Shown: positions 23,674 to 35,900 of the stretch, piece after piece | How positions within the stretch are numbered: the first letter of the stretch is position 1 | How the letters are laid out: each line of letters opens with the position of its first letter | DNA from: Coriaria nepalensis | Taxonomy: Eukaryota; Streptophyta; Magnoliopsida; Cucurbitales; Coriariaceae | Direction: 5' to 3' | DNA length: 64,000 nt | Assembly: GCA_027186245.1 (NCBI GenBank) | Contig: CP114482.1 | Coordinates: forward strand, 33,189,209-33,253,208 | Translations under genes and position numbers: made by a program | Notes under the pieces: generated by a model | What the model saw: the letters and a program-made list of their open reading frames with translations, nothing else | Database searches by the model: none | Told to the model about the DNA's origin: nothing

Positions 23674-24900
23674 AGTTTTAATTGATGTAGGGAAGCTACC
23701 GGAATAAGAGACAATGCCAAAAAATATGATTACAAAAAAGTCAACTTTTTCCACCTCTATTGATGAGTGAAGTATCAAACTTTCAAACAACCCCACCTAT
23801 TCTAAAGAAAAAGGATGAACTGGGAAAGAGGATGATGTTTTCCGATGCAGCTATCATGTATCCATTTATTGACATTGCAAAGGTAATCAAATATAAGAAG
23901 AAATCAGTATTAAAAGGGGATCCATTACTTTCACTAACCGGAAGGCGATGATTAAGTGTCTTGAAACTAACGAATAAGTATTTAATTTTTTTACAATACT
24001 TCATTATAGGTTTTTATTTTGAGCGATTAACTATAACTATATGTTTTGTCCAAAAAAAAACTATAACTATATGTATGTTGTTTTCCTTTAAGAAGACTCT
24101 AGCTATAGGATTTGAAGGTCAAAAATAGCTTCCAACTTTAAAAAAAAAAAAAAACGTATTGAAACACGTGGTGTGTGGACAGTTTGGTAAGCATTCCAAC
24201 TCTAAATATATATAACGTCTAAATGCTGAAAAATTATGTCTATTTGAAATGTTCCTTATTTTTTGTTTTTTGTTTCTGTTATCTTCTTGGTTGCTGTAGG
24301 GAAGTGAGTAAATTGATATTTTCAAATTTTTGATAATAAAGTGAACCGAATAAACTTATAATTTCACAGCTTTTATTTATTTTCAAAATATATATTGATA
24401 AGTAATTATTATAAACGAATGATAGTTAATCGAATTTTTCAGATTTAGAACATTTGCTAAAAAAAATATTAACCGGAAATATATTTTACTCATTTCTCTT
24501 TTCGATTACTTTTAGATCAGGATTGGATCCAATCCGGTTTGCACGATGAAGTTTATACTGGGTATCATTGCATTTGTGTACACCTACCATGTCGAGTTAG
24601 TTTCTTAGTGTCTTTACAAGAAATATTAGAGTTATTGTTTATTGACACGCTTGTATGAGAGAGTACATAGCTAGAAGATGCTTGACGGATTTGATCACAG
24701 AAATTCCAAATAACACGAGAACCATACACTACATCTACTGTATACAACTCACGTGAGAGGTGAAGCGGAACTTCTATTAGACTATCACCATTCACCTGTG
24801 TGTAGATACTTTCTCCAGAAAAACGCTTTCTAAACAAGAGACATGGCTAGATTGGACTGTATTTTACCTTCCTTTTTTTTTTTTTTTTTTTCCAAGGTGA
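23674..24900. other. Intergenic, no gene supported
   Basis: Contains the 3' flank of the heat-shock gene, poly-A/T runs (24140-24155, 24876-24892) and a 90-codon minus frame (24565-24837) of unknown nature that I do not call. Confidence 0.4.
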
Positions 24901-24903
24901 TTA

Positions 24904-25422
24904 TTAAAGCTTGCTAGTGATGTTGATTTTCCTTTTTCTGGATGCTTTTTGGGTCATATCTTTAGGGATAATGATGGTGAGCACTCCATTCTCAACCTGA
25001 GCCTTGACTTGGTCAACCTTAATATTTTCCGGCAACTCAATTTCCCTTGAAAATCCACCCTTTCTGCCTCTTTCTGCCACGTGCCAAACACTCTCATCTT
25101 TGCCAATGGATTCTTCCTCCTTGTAACTACTGCACTCTCCTTCTACGTGCAAAACATTTCCTTCCTCAATCTCAACTTTTATCTCATCTTTGTTGTAACC
25201 TAAACATATATACCGATTCATTAATCTTATGAAAAACATTTAAATTCCAGAAAATGCTTTTAGAAATTTATAAAATGACGTACCAGGAACATTGATCTTG
25301 ATGATGTGGGCGTTTGGAGATTCGACCCAGTCGATGAGAGCGGTTGTTCCTGACCATCCTCGGCTGATCAGAGGGCTCCAGAAGAAGCGTCTCAATGGGT
25401 GTCCATAAATGTTGTCAGCCAT
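24904..25422 (-). CDS. HSP15.7: Small heat-shock protein, peroxisomal type (15.7 kDa class)
   Basis: Exon 1 is 25422-25284 and exon 2 is 25199-24904. The 84-bp intron has GT at 25283 and AG at 25200 and splits a Gly codon. The product is 144 residues. It holds an alpha-crystallin domain (about 29-127) with the conserved ELPENIKVDQVKAQVENGVL region and the GVLT motif near 118-121. The C-terminus is NITSKL, and the last three residues SKL are a canonical PTS1 peroxisome signal. Such proteins are ATP-independent holdase chaperones that bind unfolding proteins in oligomers. The start MADNIYGHP and the ALIDW segment fit the Arabidopsis peroxisomal HSP15.7 type, and the length fits this class. All key regions look intact, and the gene is probably heat-inducible because of the upstream elements. 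The symbol is assigned by family resemblance only. Confidence 0.9.
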
Positions 25423-25502
25423 TTTTTGGTTGGTACTCGGTAGTTGCTATGTTTTCGAAGGGTACACAGCCGCGACTTATGAATTGCTGGGCTGAAACTC
25501 GA

Positions 25503-25545
25503 GAATCTTCTACTGAGCTTATCCTCTTTTTCTGGGATGACGTCA
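25503..25545 (-). promoter_or_regulatory. Second HSE-like dyad and a TGACGTCA palindrome
   Basis: GAATCTTC at 25503-25510 fits the nGAAnnTTCn dyad. TGACGTCA at 25538-25545 is the CRE-type bZIP palindrome. If the TATA box at 25596 is used, both lie in the transcribed leader, so their role is uncertain. Confidence 0.35.
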
Positions 25546-25595
25546 TCAAACTGGAGTGCTATCGAGAAGCTGACCTGGCTCAAGCAAAATGAGAG

Positions 25596-25619
25596 GTATA
25601 ATACTAGAATGTTCTCGAG
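25596..25619 (-). promoter_or_regulatory. Heat-shock element next to a TATA-like box
   Basis: GAA-TG-TTC-TC-GAG at 25607-25619 is three contiguous nGAAn-type units in alternating orientation, the binding pattern of heat-shock factor trimers. It adjoins TATTATAC (minus) at 25596-25603, a plausible TATA box about 175 bases upstream of the ATG. The position and the identity of the gene downstream support the call. Confidence 0.65.
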
Positions 25620-25639
25620 AGGTTTGAAAACCAATATTA

Positions 25640-26460
25640 TATTTTTGAATTTGGTTTTGAAAAGTTTTTCTTATAGAATTTGTGAAAATTACCGATTTAG
25701 AAGTAAGGGTTAAATATAAGGTACATTTTTAAGTTATTGGGAAAGTAGTTTATTTTATTTTATTTTAAAATTTTATTTTAAAAAATATATATATTAAATA
25801 ATAAAAATAATCTTAATGATTTAAGAAAAATAAAAATAAAACACCAAATAAAAACCAAATAAAAGAAAAGAAATTGTTTATGTTTATCATCTTCCTTTCA
25901 ATACAGTCAGACAATCTTCAAACGGTAACCAACAACTATTTCAATCTTCTTATCTCTCTTTGAAAATTAGACATTAATTTTCATGTCTCTGTGCAAATCT
26001 ATCACCTTTTATATGGCTCGTACAAGCTCAAGTTCTTAGAAGTAAAATGTTGGAAAAAACTGTGAAAAGAGACATCATTGGAGTCTGCTGCAACAAACAA
26101 TAAGAGAAGGAAGTCAATACCATAACCAATGGCCGAAGAGCCATCCACTTCGAGGAAGGTCTAAACTTTATTAGCGATTTTTTGAATAGAGAGATTTTTT
26201 TTTTAAAAAAAAATTTCTAAAATTAAGATTTTTGTAGACTGCTTTTGTTTGTGAGATGCATGTCGGGTTTTTGGTGAAATTTGCAGTGAAAATATGTTTG
26301 AACCAGACCTTCGAAATTGATTTTTGGATATCGAACAATTTTATGATCTTTTTTTTTTAATTGTGGAGGGGGGTTGGGGGGAGGGGGAGGGAGGACGTTT
26401 TTTGATGGGGGGACCTTTTAGGGATGAGTTGTTATATTGCTAATTAGGAATGTCAACCCA
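25640..26460. other. Intergenic, AT-rich with one G-rich tract
   Basis: No gene seen. Most of it is A/T homopolymer-rich. A guanine-rich tract at 26365-26394 stands out and is listed separately. Confidence 0.5.
26368..26391 (+). other. Potential G-quadruplex tract
   Basis: Four G runs of 6, 6, 5 and 3 are separated by TT, A and A (GGGGGGTTGGGGGG, then AGGGGGAGGG). This is the ideal short-loop G4 pattern. It is isolated in a very AT-rich surround just upstream of the palindrome array of the Ulp1-type element. Confidence 0.7.
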
Positions 26461-26509
26461 ATGAGCCTTGAATTGTTTGAATACTGACTATAAATGTTAA
26501 CCCAATAGA

Positions 26510-26960
26510 GTGATTTTTATAAACTGCTCGATTGCTTGATACCCCTTAATTCAAAGAATATAGGGTATCTAGATTGGGCTCTCAATTGCTCGATGGCCTT
26601 TGAGGTATCGAGCAATTTAGTAGTCATGACAGAGGTTTTGAGTTGTCTATCTTCACTTTTAGATTGCTCGATGGCCTAAAAGAATAGACATCGAGCAATC
26701 TGGAAGTTAAGATAGAGGCTTTGAGGTATCTATGTCTTTACTTTCAGATTGCTTGACAACCATTATTGTAGGCCATCAAGCAATCTGGCAATTAAGGCAT
26801 AGGCTTTGAGTTATTTATCTTACTATCATCATTGCTTGATATCCCCTTATTGATGAGCCGTTAGGAAGTGTATTCAGAGATTCACAAGCCTCTGTTTACT
26901 CTTCCCAATTGCTTGATGGCTCATCAATAATGGATATCGACAAATCAGAATGGTAAGTTA
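26510..26960. repeat. Left palindrome array (about 5 units)
   Basis: The clearest unit is GATTGCTCGATG (26662-26673) facing CATCGAGCAATC (26689-26700) across a 15-base loop, a perfect 12-bp stem. Related stems occur at about 26604-26637, 26750-26786, 26829-26870 and 26905-26945, where CTCGATGG becomes CTTGATGG, and stems remain partly paired. Confidence 0.75.
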
Positions 26961-27089
26961 GAGTCAATTCAATAGTTTAATTTTCATTTTATTTTTTTAT
27001 TTACCTTAGAATTGTTTCTTCCAAATCTTAGTCGTTGTATATTTGTGTTCAATTTTAGGTGGAAAAAGATGCAATGCCTCATGTCCTTA

Positions 27090-28600
27090 CACCCATCCTC
27101 ACGAAAGTCTTTTTTACAAAGTTCGCGTCATCACCATTGCCAAGTAAAAAGTAGTTGCTAATATAAACGAAAGGTTTACCGCAAAATAGTTAGTGGTGTT
27201 TAAGAAAATATGTTTGGGATATTTCCTCAATGTGGATTTGAATCTCAAAAACTCTGGTAACCTTATGAACTCTTTTATTATCCGACGAGTCGAGTGCGAG
27301 AAGAAAAAGGAGTTTTGGTTCTTGGTCGGCAACAAGCTTATGTGGTTCAATCTAAAAGAGTTTTCATTAATGATAGGATTAAAGTATCACAAGTATTATG
27401 ACAATAAAATGATCGAGCAGTTGGGAAAAGAAAACCAACTGTTGAATAAGTATCTGAATAAGACTCCTATTATAGGTGCAGAACTAGGAAAGAGGATTAG
27501 AAAGTGAAGTAATAAAGACAACGACATCATTAACATGGCTTTTGTGTACTTCATAGAGTTGGTCCTCGTGTGTCAAGAGAGGAAAAATAATATCAAGCCA
27601 TATATATTCTCTATTGCAAGTAATTCACCGTAGAAGAATATAGTGGAGAAAGCCATCATGAATAAAAAATGGGAGGCAACGATGAGGAAAAATACACGTT
27701 TGTGGGGTTTTCACTTGCTTTACAAGTTAGTATTTCCAGGTTAATTTATATTTCTTATGATTGTATTTCTTTTTTTATTGTAATTAAGGTATGTACTAAT
27801 CCATTAGGGTCCTTATAGGTATGGGCTTATGAATATATTCTTGTCCTTGCATCAAAAGATGCTTAATAGTTGCCCTAAAATTAAAGGCCCCAGATTTTGA
27901 ATTGAAGTCCAAAGATTCACATGTTGTAACCCACGAAAATATTGAATCATGGTTACATATGGAAGGGGTCAATATCTTGCATTATTTTATCAATTTTTCA
28001 TTAAAAGTATTTAATTACTTTTCACCTTGACTTCTTTGTAATTCAAATTATCATTCATGATATGTTAAAATTTTTTTAGAAAGAAAAAGATCGATATTAT
28101 TTGAAGACCTTGGAATAATTTATGGATAAGGAAGACGAAGTCGTGGACGTTTTAACAAGTGAGTTGGAGGAAGAAGTCCATGAACCTTATATTGAACCAA
28201 AAGAGCTGGTAGACGAAGAAGAAAAGGATGATGAACAAGAAGAATGAAAACAAGAGGAAGCCATCAGGGACCAAGACAGTGGGAAGAGAAAGAAGATTTC
28301 TAGTCTCGAAGGTGTAAAGGCAGTTGTAAAAGCGACTATGAGGGGTTTCGAGGACAAGATGATGGAAAATGTTATGCAAATATTTCAATACTTCTATAAT
28401 ATGATGGGAAATATGGACAAAACATTAAGAGATATAGGCATTATGATAAACGAGAAGTATATGATGTCCAATTGGAAAGTACGAAGTGTACCAAGCACCT
28501 CATCCGCAATATTTAGTTATTCATCACCACCTAGTGAGCCTCGTACATCACGTCAGTCGCCTCTACCTCCTCCTGATCCTTAGACACCCCCCCGGCCCAT
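27090..28600 (+). pseudogene. DUF1985-like protein relic
   Basis: The main open part is 27193-27507, reading LGYFLNVDLNLKNSG and FWFLVGNKLMWFNLKEFSLM, the hydrophobic-WF pattern of DUF1985. After a stop at about 27505 the homology continues (MAFVYFIELVLVCQERKNN near 27535; VWAYEYILVLAS near 27822). An acidic then Lys-rich coiled region follows (28150-28560, EELVDEEEKDDEQEE), with a Ser/Pro-rich tail ending in PLPPPDP at about 28580. DUF1985 has no known biochemical activity. The many stops mean it is non-functional. Confidence 0.6.
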
Positions 28601-28839
28601 GACACACCGCCTCTTTATGAACTGTCATCCCACACAGCCTCATCATGATGATGTGCCATCCCCATGGCTTGTGAGTTGCCAAAACCTTTTACTCCAACAC
28701 TTACTGAGCCATTGAGCTCTATTACCGGCTGTATGTTGTGGGATTAAAAATAGTTTGAAGACATAATCATTCCCATAGAGTGGCTTAAAAGCGATATAAG
28801 TTGTGAAATTGTTATAGAATGGTTTATACTGTTTCATAT

Positions 28840-29520
28840 TCATCTTTTTTCCTTATTTGATAAAATGTCTTGTTCCAGCACGTGGATGCATACCTACATT
28901 TGCTGACGATGAGAGAAGAAAAAATCAATGATGTGATCAACCAAGACTTTTTCTCCGTTGATTGTGTTTTCACTTAGTACATGACATTTTATTAAGATAG
29001 AATTTTTAACAAATTGAATAAGGTGGCATGGGAAAATCATGAATTTTGATTCAACACTCTACTGTATAAGTATATGGTTGGAGAGAATCCTGTTTGGAGG
29101 ATGCAAATGGATTGTTGTAGAACAGTTATACATGCCTTTTAACATCTTAAACATGCAATGGGGAGCATTGATTGTTGATATACCATGGAGGCTGATCACT
29201 ATTTTGCACAACCTGTTGTCGAACAAAAGATGAGGGACTAGATTCAGGATAGAGCTGAAACTTTTATGCATGATGCTTCTATACTTATTTAGGATTGTTT
29301 GGCTGAGGGTCACCCTTGAGCCATTCAAAGTGGATATAATGAAAGGCTTGCCTGAAAATGATATAGAAAAGATAGGGGACTATAAAGTATATGCTCAAGT
29401 ACGTTGAGTACCACTGTTTATGTATTAATATACATCTCATTAATGATGAAAATATTGCAATGTTCCACTTCCAGATAGGCACTTCCATTTATCAGGGATA
29501 TTTATACTTATGTTAGTTGA
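28840..29520 (+). pseudogene. Ulp1/C48 cysteine-protease-like relic
   Basis: With several stops and shifts, the plus strand reads HVDAYLHLLTMREEKI near 28880. That resembles the start of Ulp1-like (C48) protease domains in plant transposons. Further down lie GENPVWRMQMD near 29075 and a KHAMGSID-like stretch near 29150. The catalytic His-Asp-Cys triad cannot be read intact. By position it is the C-terminal domain of the DUF1985 protein. The assignment rests on layout plus the short matches. Confidence 0.4.
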
Positions 29521-29949
29521 TAATGTTGGTAGTTGATAACGTGGGTAGTACACTAAGTTGTTAGTTGACCATTGTTAGTTTTGGATGTGGATGTGACCTA
29601 TTGTAATTGTGGTTGTGGATGTGACAGTAAAGATTGCATTTTTTTTTTTGATGTAAAGATTTCATTTTGTTGTGGTTGTAAAGACTACATTTGGTTGTAA
29701 TGGATATTTATGAATATTTATATCTTTTTGCCTTAATGGGAAGGTTTTGGTTGTAGTTGTAACAGATATTTATGGTTCATAATATATTTATGGTTGAGTA
29801 AAAAGGTTTTGGTTTTGGTAGTAATGGATATTCATGTATATAAATATATATATATGTATAATGTTTGAATGAATACGTTTTGTTGTGGTTGTAGCGAAGG
29901 AATGAGGGTTTTATAAAACATAGAGTTTCAAGTTTTTTTTTTCTTTTTT

Positions 29950-30175
29950 CCCAATTGCTCGATGGTTCATGATTCAATAGCCATCGAGCAATCATGTTTA
30001 TAGAACAGAGACTTCGAAGTCTTTGTCCACTTTGTCTGATTACTCGATGACTCATGATTCAATACCCATCGAGCAATTGGGCTAATAGAATAAAGATATC
30101 CAATTCTTTTTTCACTTTTTCCATTTGCTCAATGGCTCCTCTTTAAAGAGCCATCGACGAATCATCTATGTACCG
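29950..30175. repeat. Right palindrome array (3 units)
   Basis: ATTGCTCGATGG (29954-29965) faces CCATCGAGCAAT (29981-29992). A second unit is GATTACTCGATG with CATCGAGCAATTGGG near 30038-30080. A third, more decayed unit is TTTGCTCAATGGCTCC with AGAGCCATCGACGA near 30123-30165. Confidence 0.75.
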
Positions 30176-30399
30176 AAGTAAAGTACTAAAATGGTTTAGT
30201 ATGGAAGATTTCAGAAAATTACTATTTTCAAAAATATCATGAAATCTTAGTCTTTATTTATAGATATTTAGAAATGAAATTAAAGTTTTCAAATATTTTG
30301 ATTTTCTATCGAACATTATCGATGGTAAATCCACGTCATATATTGTTTCGTGAAAATTATTGAATCAATTAGTAGAAAGACTTTGAATAAAAAAATTAC

Positions 30400-30772
30400 C
30401 GAAAATATAATTAACAAAAACAAATATGTTAATGCTTCTGCAGCAAAATAAGTGTATTGGATGAAAAGGCTCACAATTGAACTTATAATGGTTCCGAGAA
30501 TCATTTGTCACATGGTAATGTATTATGTTTACAATGGTGAGCAGATAAAGCAAACGAACTAAGGTTTCATCATAAATCCAAAATGTGTATTGCTTCATTA
30601 TCACTTTATCCATGCAATAGTTAGAAATGTTCAAGTGAACATATGAGAGTATATACAAATTATAACATAGTGGATCCACATACTAAGGCACTTTCCCAAT
30701 GAAACTTTAATGGCCCTCTTAATAAGAACAAATAAGAATTAGAAGTGATTGGCCTTAGTGAAAATGGGAGAT
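30400..30772 (+). pseudogene. Copia RNase H remnant and polypurine tract
   Basis: The frame reads YINASAAK, stop, VYWMKRLTIEL at 30415-30485, corresponding to the EAEYIAAS..A..WL+.L motif of copia RNase H. It then reads NYNIVDPHTKALSQ at 30657-30700, the usual NIADPLTKAL C-terminus. The purine tract AAAATGGGAG at 30761-30770 abuts the LTR start. Everything upstream of RNase H is missing, and the join to the Ulp1-type relic lies between 30180 and 30400. Confidence 0.75.
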
Positions 30773-32900
30773 TGAAAGTATAATGCCCAACAAGCTAATC
30801 GAGTTGGCATTTACTTATGATAATTATTTTTATTTGTAAGAGTTATCAATTAAATAAATACTTTGTATTTAAATGAGCATTAATTCTATCATATTAATTT
30901 CAATTATGTTGAAAAACATTATATGCATATTAATAGTATGACATATTTGATATGTTTCCAAATCTTCAATATTCACTTGGAACCGTGATATTGATCACTC
31001 TCGATGGGATTCAAGTAGTTTAATATCTAAGATCTAAACCGTTCATAGTCATATGATTATCATGATAGGATAATGACAATTTAGAAATATTATTACATGC
31101 GTTATCATCTTTAAGAGAAGAATTATGTTCTCATAATCATAGATATTAGATTAGAGAATATTAGGATGGGCATATAAATGATTCGTAGAGACTTAATCAC
31201 TGAACATGTTCACTAGACAAGTCTCAATGGTAATAATATTGGTTATTGGTGAGACTTGTTAAGTGGCTATTGTACTTGTGATTCTTAGATCATAAATCCG
31301 CACAGTACTAACGTACATGATATTGTGATTTGATATTACTAAACATGACTCTATTTAAGGGCTACTAAAAAGGGAAAATATTGGGCATGTGTTACTATAT
31401 GAGTAGTTTGTAGGGTGATAGAATCTAATCCATCATCTCTATATTAAAGAAAGAGTCTTATGAGCGATGTACCTTTATGCAATAAAGAAATCCTTACATA
31501 AGGTAGTATGGTATGAAAACAGTTTCTATAAATCAATTGTCTAATTGCATAAGAACTCAACTGATTCATATGATCACTCTGGTAGGTATAACGTCAAACC
31601 ATGCCCTAGGACTTATCGAGACTATGGCATAAATGAAGATAAGCTTGCTATGGTAATATTCACCATACTTTCTTTTTAAGATTCCAAACTACTTCTCATT
31701 TCACGTGTAGTCTATGCACCTTGCTAGAGGCAAACTTAGACTTGGTGGTTTAAGTTAATTAATTATGTAGATTGTTGAATTAACTATTTATCTTACGAGT
31801 AAATGGTCCAATCTTTAGACAAGATCAAATTCAGAAGTTGTTATAAGGCCCACCTCCTAGGGAAATGTAGAACCTATTTGGTCATATACATAAAGACAAA
31901 AGATTTCGGTTGAAATCATTTTTGAAGAAATATGACTTATTCTTGAAGAACTTGACTTAAGAGTTAAATCATTGATTAATTTAATTTGTTATGTCTATAT
32001 CAAACCTGCACTACTAGTATACTCAAAGTGTGACATTGATTGAAATTGAAATTCAATAATTAATTAGAAAAATATTAAATTGACTAAATAAGTTTATTAA
32101 ATGGATATTTAATAAATTTTAAAGTCAAATATTATTTTTCAAGTAGAATAAAAAATATGGTTGGCTATTTAAGAGTTAATAGGCCTAATAGGGCTATTAG
32201 GCTAAGGCTAAGTTTTGTTAGGTAAAATTAGACGAACAATTTAGATTATATTAGACATAAAATTGAGTTGTTAGAAAAATATGAATTATGTTCAACATAA
32301 TGGGTCCAATTTTATTTCATGAGTAAAATAGGAATTCGGCTTTGGGCCAATGGGAAAACAGCCAAACACTAAAAGGTCTATATATGGAAGAGGATCACTC
32401 CTCTTCCCATAACCCTAGCCACCCAAGTAAAAGAAAGAGAGAGAGAGAGAGAAAAAAAAAGAGTTTCTCTATTATCTTTCCGTTTCTTTAAATATTCTCT
32501 CTACCTCAAGTGTTGACGAGAGTTGAATAGTAAACTAAGAGAATTTTTATCAATTTGGATTAAGATTAGAGGCGGGGGGATGGATTTTGGAATTTAAAAA
32601 GATCAGGGATGATATTTGGTGGTCTTCCGATAGTGGCGGTAGTGGTTTCCAATAGTATTCCGATTGAGTAATAGTGGTAGTTGAGACATACAACCGGCCT
32701 TCAAGGAGTGAGAGCTTAGTTTTAATTCTCTTTTTTTTCCCTCTTCTTATTTGGTTTAAATGTTTATTGGATTAGAAAGTTACTAGATCCGATTTCACGA
32801 ACCATTCATCAAAATCATAATATGTGATCTTGGTTAGTACAAACTAAGAACTGGGAATCGAAATTTTAAATATTGGTTCCACCCGATTTCTAGTACGTTT
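30773..32900 (+). repeat. Long copia LTR, copy B
   Basis: It starts TGAAAGTATAATGCCC directly after the polypurine tract. It shares ordered landmarks with copy A (7840-10060, minus) and copy C (61540-62360, minus): AATCTAATCCATCATCTC near 31424, CATGCCCTAGGAC near 31599, GCACTACTAGTATAC near 32008, GAGTTAATAGGCC near 32170, and a GTGGCGG/AGTGG-rich zone near 32635. A promoter-like TATATATGG lies at 32380. The 3' end could not be fixed, and no primer-binding site follows. Confidence 0.6.
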
Positions 32901-35900
32901 AGTTAGCCCAAAAGTTATTTACACCAAGTACGAGCATTAGAATCATTTTCAAAAGCCACCCCTCTCGGGGGTAATCTTGAGACATGGGGTAAGATCTAGT
33001 GTTGTCTAAATATAGAGTACTATGTCCATCTAAACATGGAGATTGAAACCTTAATAAGAAAAGGGTATTTTAAGGAATTCGTGGGAAGTATAATGGGGGA
33101 GTGAAAGAATGATAGAGGAAACCGACTTGCCATCCCTAAAGAGCACGATGACCCCATACTTAGATTTAAGGCCTGGAACCAACCACCTCCTAAGGATATT
33201 TATGTGATAATAGGAGGCCTTGAGGGATGAGACTCTTCTAGGAAAACGAAAGACTGGGTATGAGAGCTAGCATACTGGCCTAAGGCTAGCATAAGAAATT
33301 AGAGTAAACAAATTCAAGTCACAAGTGGTTCTCAAGTAATAGTTTTCCTAATTGATGGAGAGTAACAAACCAAATTAGACTCGATGATGACCTACCAAAG
33401 GAAGGCAGTGGCCATATTGGGAAAATTCCAATGTCACGAGGTCAAATGACTCCATCAAGATCTAAGGACTTAAGATTTTGGAGATTGATCGACATAAGTA
33501 CATCAAGACAAACCTGGGAACTTAAACGCATGATAACTAATGTGTTGCATCCCATACATCAGACACATTTACATAGACCTCTTCCACCTTACGTGCTTTC
33601 ATGACCAAAAGCAGTCACAAAAATTTTCACGGACGGGTACTACATTTGAGCGAGAATGAACTTTCCAACTAAAAGTGCTAGTTTGCACACATAACTCAAT
33701 TCACAGGAGCGAGAAGACCATTGAATATCAAACTCAAAGTCAAACAATGGTACAATGATCCAGATCGTTCTCTAGGTTCGGGATAGGATGCTAGTAGTTG
33801 GCATAAATTGTTTGGTTTGATGAACGGCATTATTAGGCATAGGATTAGTCATGGAAGGATGCTGATCCAGTACACTCTTCCTCTTTCAACACCCTAATGA
33901 CCCGTTCAATATTTTCAGACCTCACTTACTTAAAACGTTTGGCGGTGGGAGGTCCAAGTGATTAATAAGAAGACTCGCCATCTGACAATGAATCGGAAGA
34001 GGAATCCGAGTAGGCTCCATTTACACATAACTGTCAAAGAGTCCTCACCCTATTCTCATATTGATGATATAAGTAAGGTTAGTCGGTTAGGGTCTAGCTA
34101 AAACTTTCAAGTTATGATTAGAAGCTCACTAAGTCCAAATTCTTGTTAGACTAGTACAACACTATAATGATAGAAGGGAAAATTCAACCTCAGCGTGGTG
34201 GGATATGTTTGAAGTAAGTGAAGCTTCATGTTAATTCTTTTTTTTTTGGGCATCAGAGTTGACTTTTTGATTGGTGCATCTTTTGGCGTTGACTCCTCAA
34301 CAAAAAGTTGGTCCTCAATATTTAGAGCATGTGGAAATTGAAATCATTTCAATCAGACAAGTATTAATCAAGTTATGATCAATTCTAATTGCTACTGTAT
34401 TTTTCCATGACAGTAGAGATGTTTTTTCAATTGCTGTTTTTTTGTGGCAAATTCAAGTTGCAAATAAGTTTATTATGTCCATCCAGACTTGTTGGAGTTG
34501 ATCGTTGTGAAGAAGGAGCATAATAGATTATAGAAGTTTTTGGTTAAAAAAGTAGTGTAAGTACACTAGTTGTTGAATGTTACTGTTTATCTGTTTTATT
34601 TACTTATCTCCCATGCTTGTGATTGTAAGTGTTAAGAAGATCCTTTCATAAGTCTCTTTTCTCTGTTTTTTCCTTGAGTTCGAACATTGTTATTCAAAGT
34701 GCTTGACTAACAAAGTTCTTACAAGTTCTAACAGGATATGGTTCATGTTTCAAGGTGTTGCCACATACAACTGTTAGACGATGGATGGACTGCTCTTTAG
34801 TGCTATCCAAAGAGTAACGCGATCGACTAACCAACGTAATCACGCATGCCTACCTGCTAGATATGTGAAATTTTCATGACTAATCACTTTAATTCCCTTA
34901 AAATTTACGAAATGACCTTGCAAGAATAGATATAGTTCAAGGATATGTTCTACATATATTCGGTTAGATAAGAAGCCATCTAAGATACCATTACATCTCT
35001 CATGCATAGGCCAGTGATGAAGTATGGATAAGTATTAAACGCAAATGACAGTAACTGTTCAACCATTCGATCTATGTCGGTATAAGCGACTTTATCCTTT
35101 CATTCAAAACACCGGCATGCAGTCGATATAATTATTAAAGTAGGAGTATTAAAGCAGTCCTTGTTTGATGTCTTTCTAAATACAATCGGTGTCGATCGAA
35201 TCACGAACTTCGCCAATAGCTAAGAAAAATATTAAATAAGCTCTACGTAAGAATTGTTTGTAAATAGAGGGGTATTTGACCAGACGAAGATATATTTGAA
35301 ATCACAACTGTAATTACAGGTATTATAATAAGTTATGCAATCCTTAAATGAATTGTAGTAGTGATACAAGTGTTACATTGGTTTCCATTAAATCATTTCG
35401 ATTCAAAATATTTTCTGATACCATCAATAGGCGCTATTCGTCAGGAGTTCCAACGGCAACCTCCATTATTTTATGAACAATCAAATATTTTGTAAATGAC
35501 ACGCAACAATGTATGGCCTAATAACACGTGGTTTCAATTTCATGCCTGAACTTCTTATATGATATATGTGATTAGTTCATGAAATTTCTATGTGCTAGGC
35601 AAAAATTAATGGGAAGAATAGTAACTAGATGGGCTGGGACAAAAATACCTTTTTATTCATCGGTGTAGTTTGTCGAATGACCTAGCTGATATGCAATAAG
35701 GTTATATAAATGCTTAATAACTAGTACTATAGTCACCTTTAAGATATCTAACAAGACTCTTCCATCAATGAGTGAACAGGCAGTAACGAATTCTTTGATG
35801 TTTCATTTTCGTTAACCACAACCAACATTAAGAGATACTTTAAGAAGCAATTTAACTCATCTCACATTATGTGAGCCACTCCCATCTCATATCCTATGAG

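Larger units (their letters stand above)
26460..30180 (+). mobile_element. DUF1985/Ulp1-type (Mutator-like) element relic with palindrome arrays at both ends
   Basis: A decayed coding relic (27090-29520) lies between two arrays (26510-26960 and 29950-30175). Both are built from the same unit: a palindrome ATTGCTCGATGG / CCATCGAGCAAT plus a spacer containing AAGATA, GAGGCTTTGA or similar and TTTACTTT. Same-family arrays at both ends suggest that they are the subterminal regions of one element of about 3.7 kb. DUF1985 plus Ulp1-like protease genes are known cargo of plant Mutator-like elements. No transposase is seen here, and the terminal inverted repeats and target duplication were not resolved. 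Confidence 0.55.

Noticed and set aside
24565..24837. 90-codon minus frame downstream of the sHSP gene
   Set aside because: No recognisable domain, lies in the 3' flank region, and length is within chance for this window.
26510..26960. CRISPR-like array because of regularly spaced palindromes
   Set aside because: Units are degenerate, spacing is irregular, and the context is plant transposon DNA.
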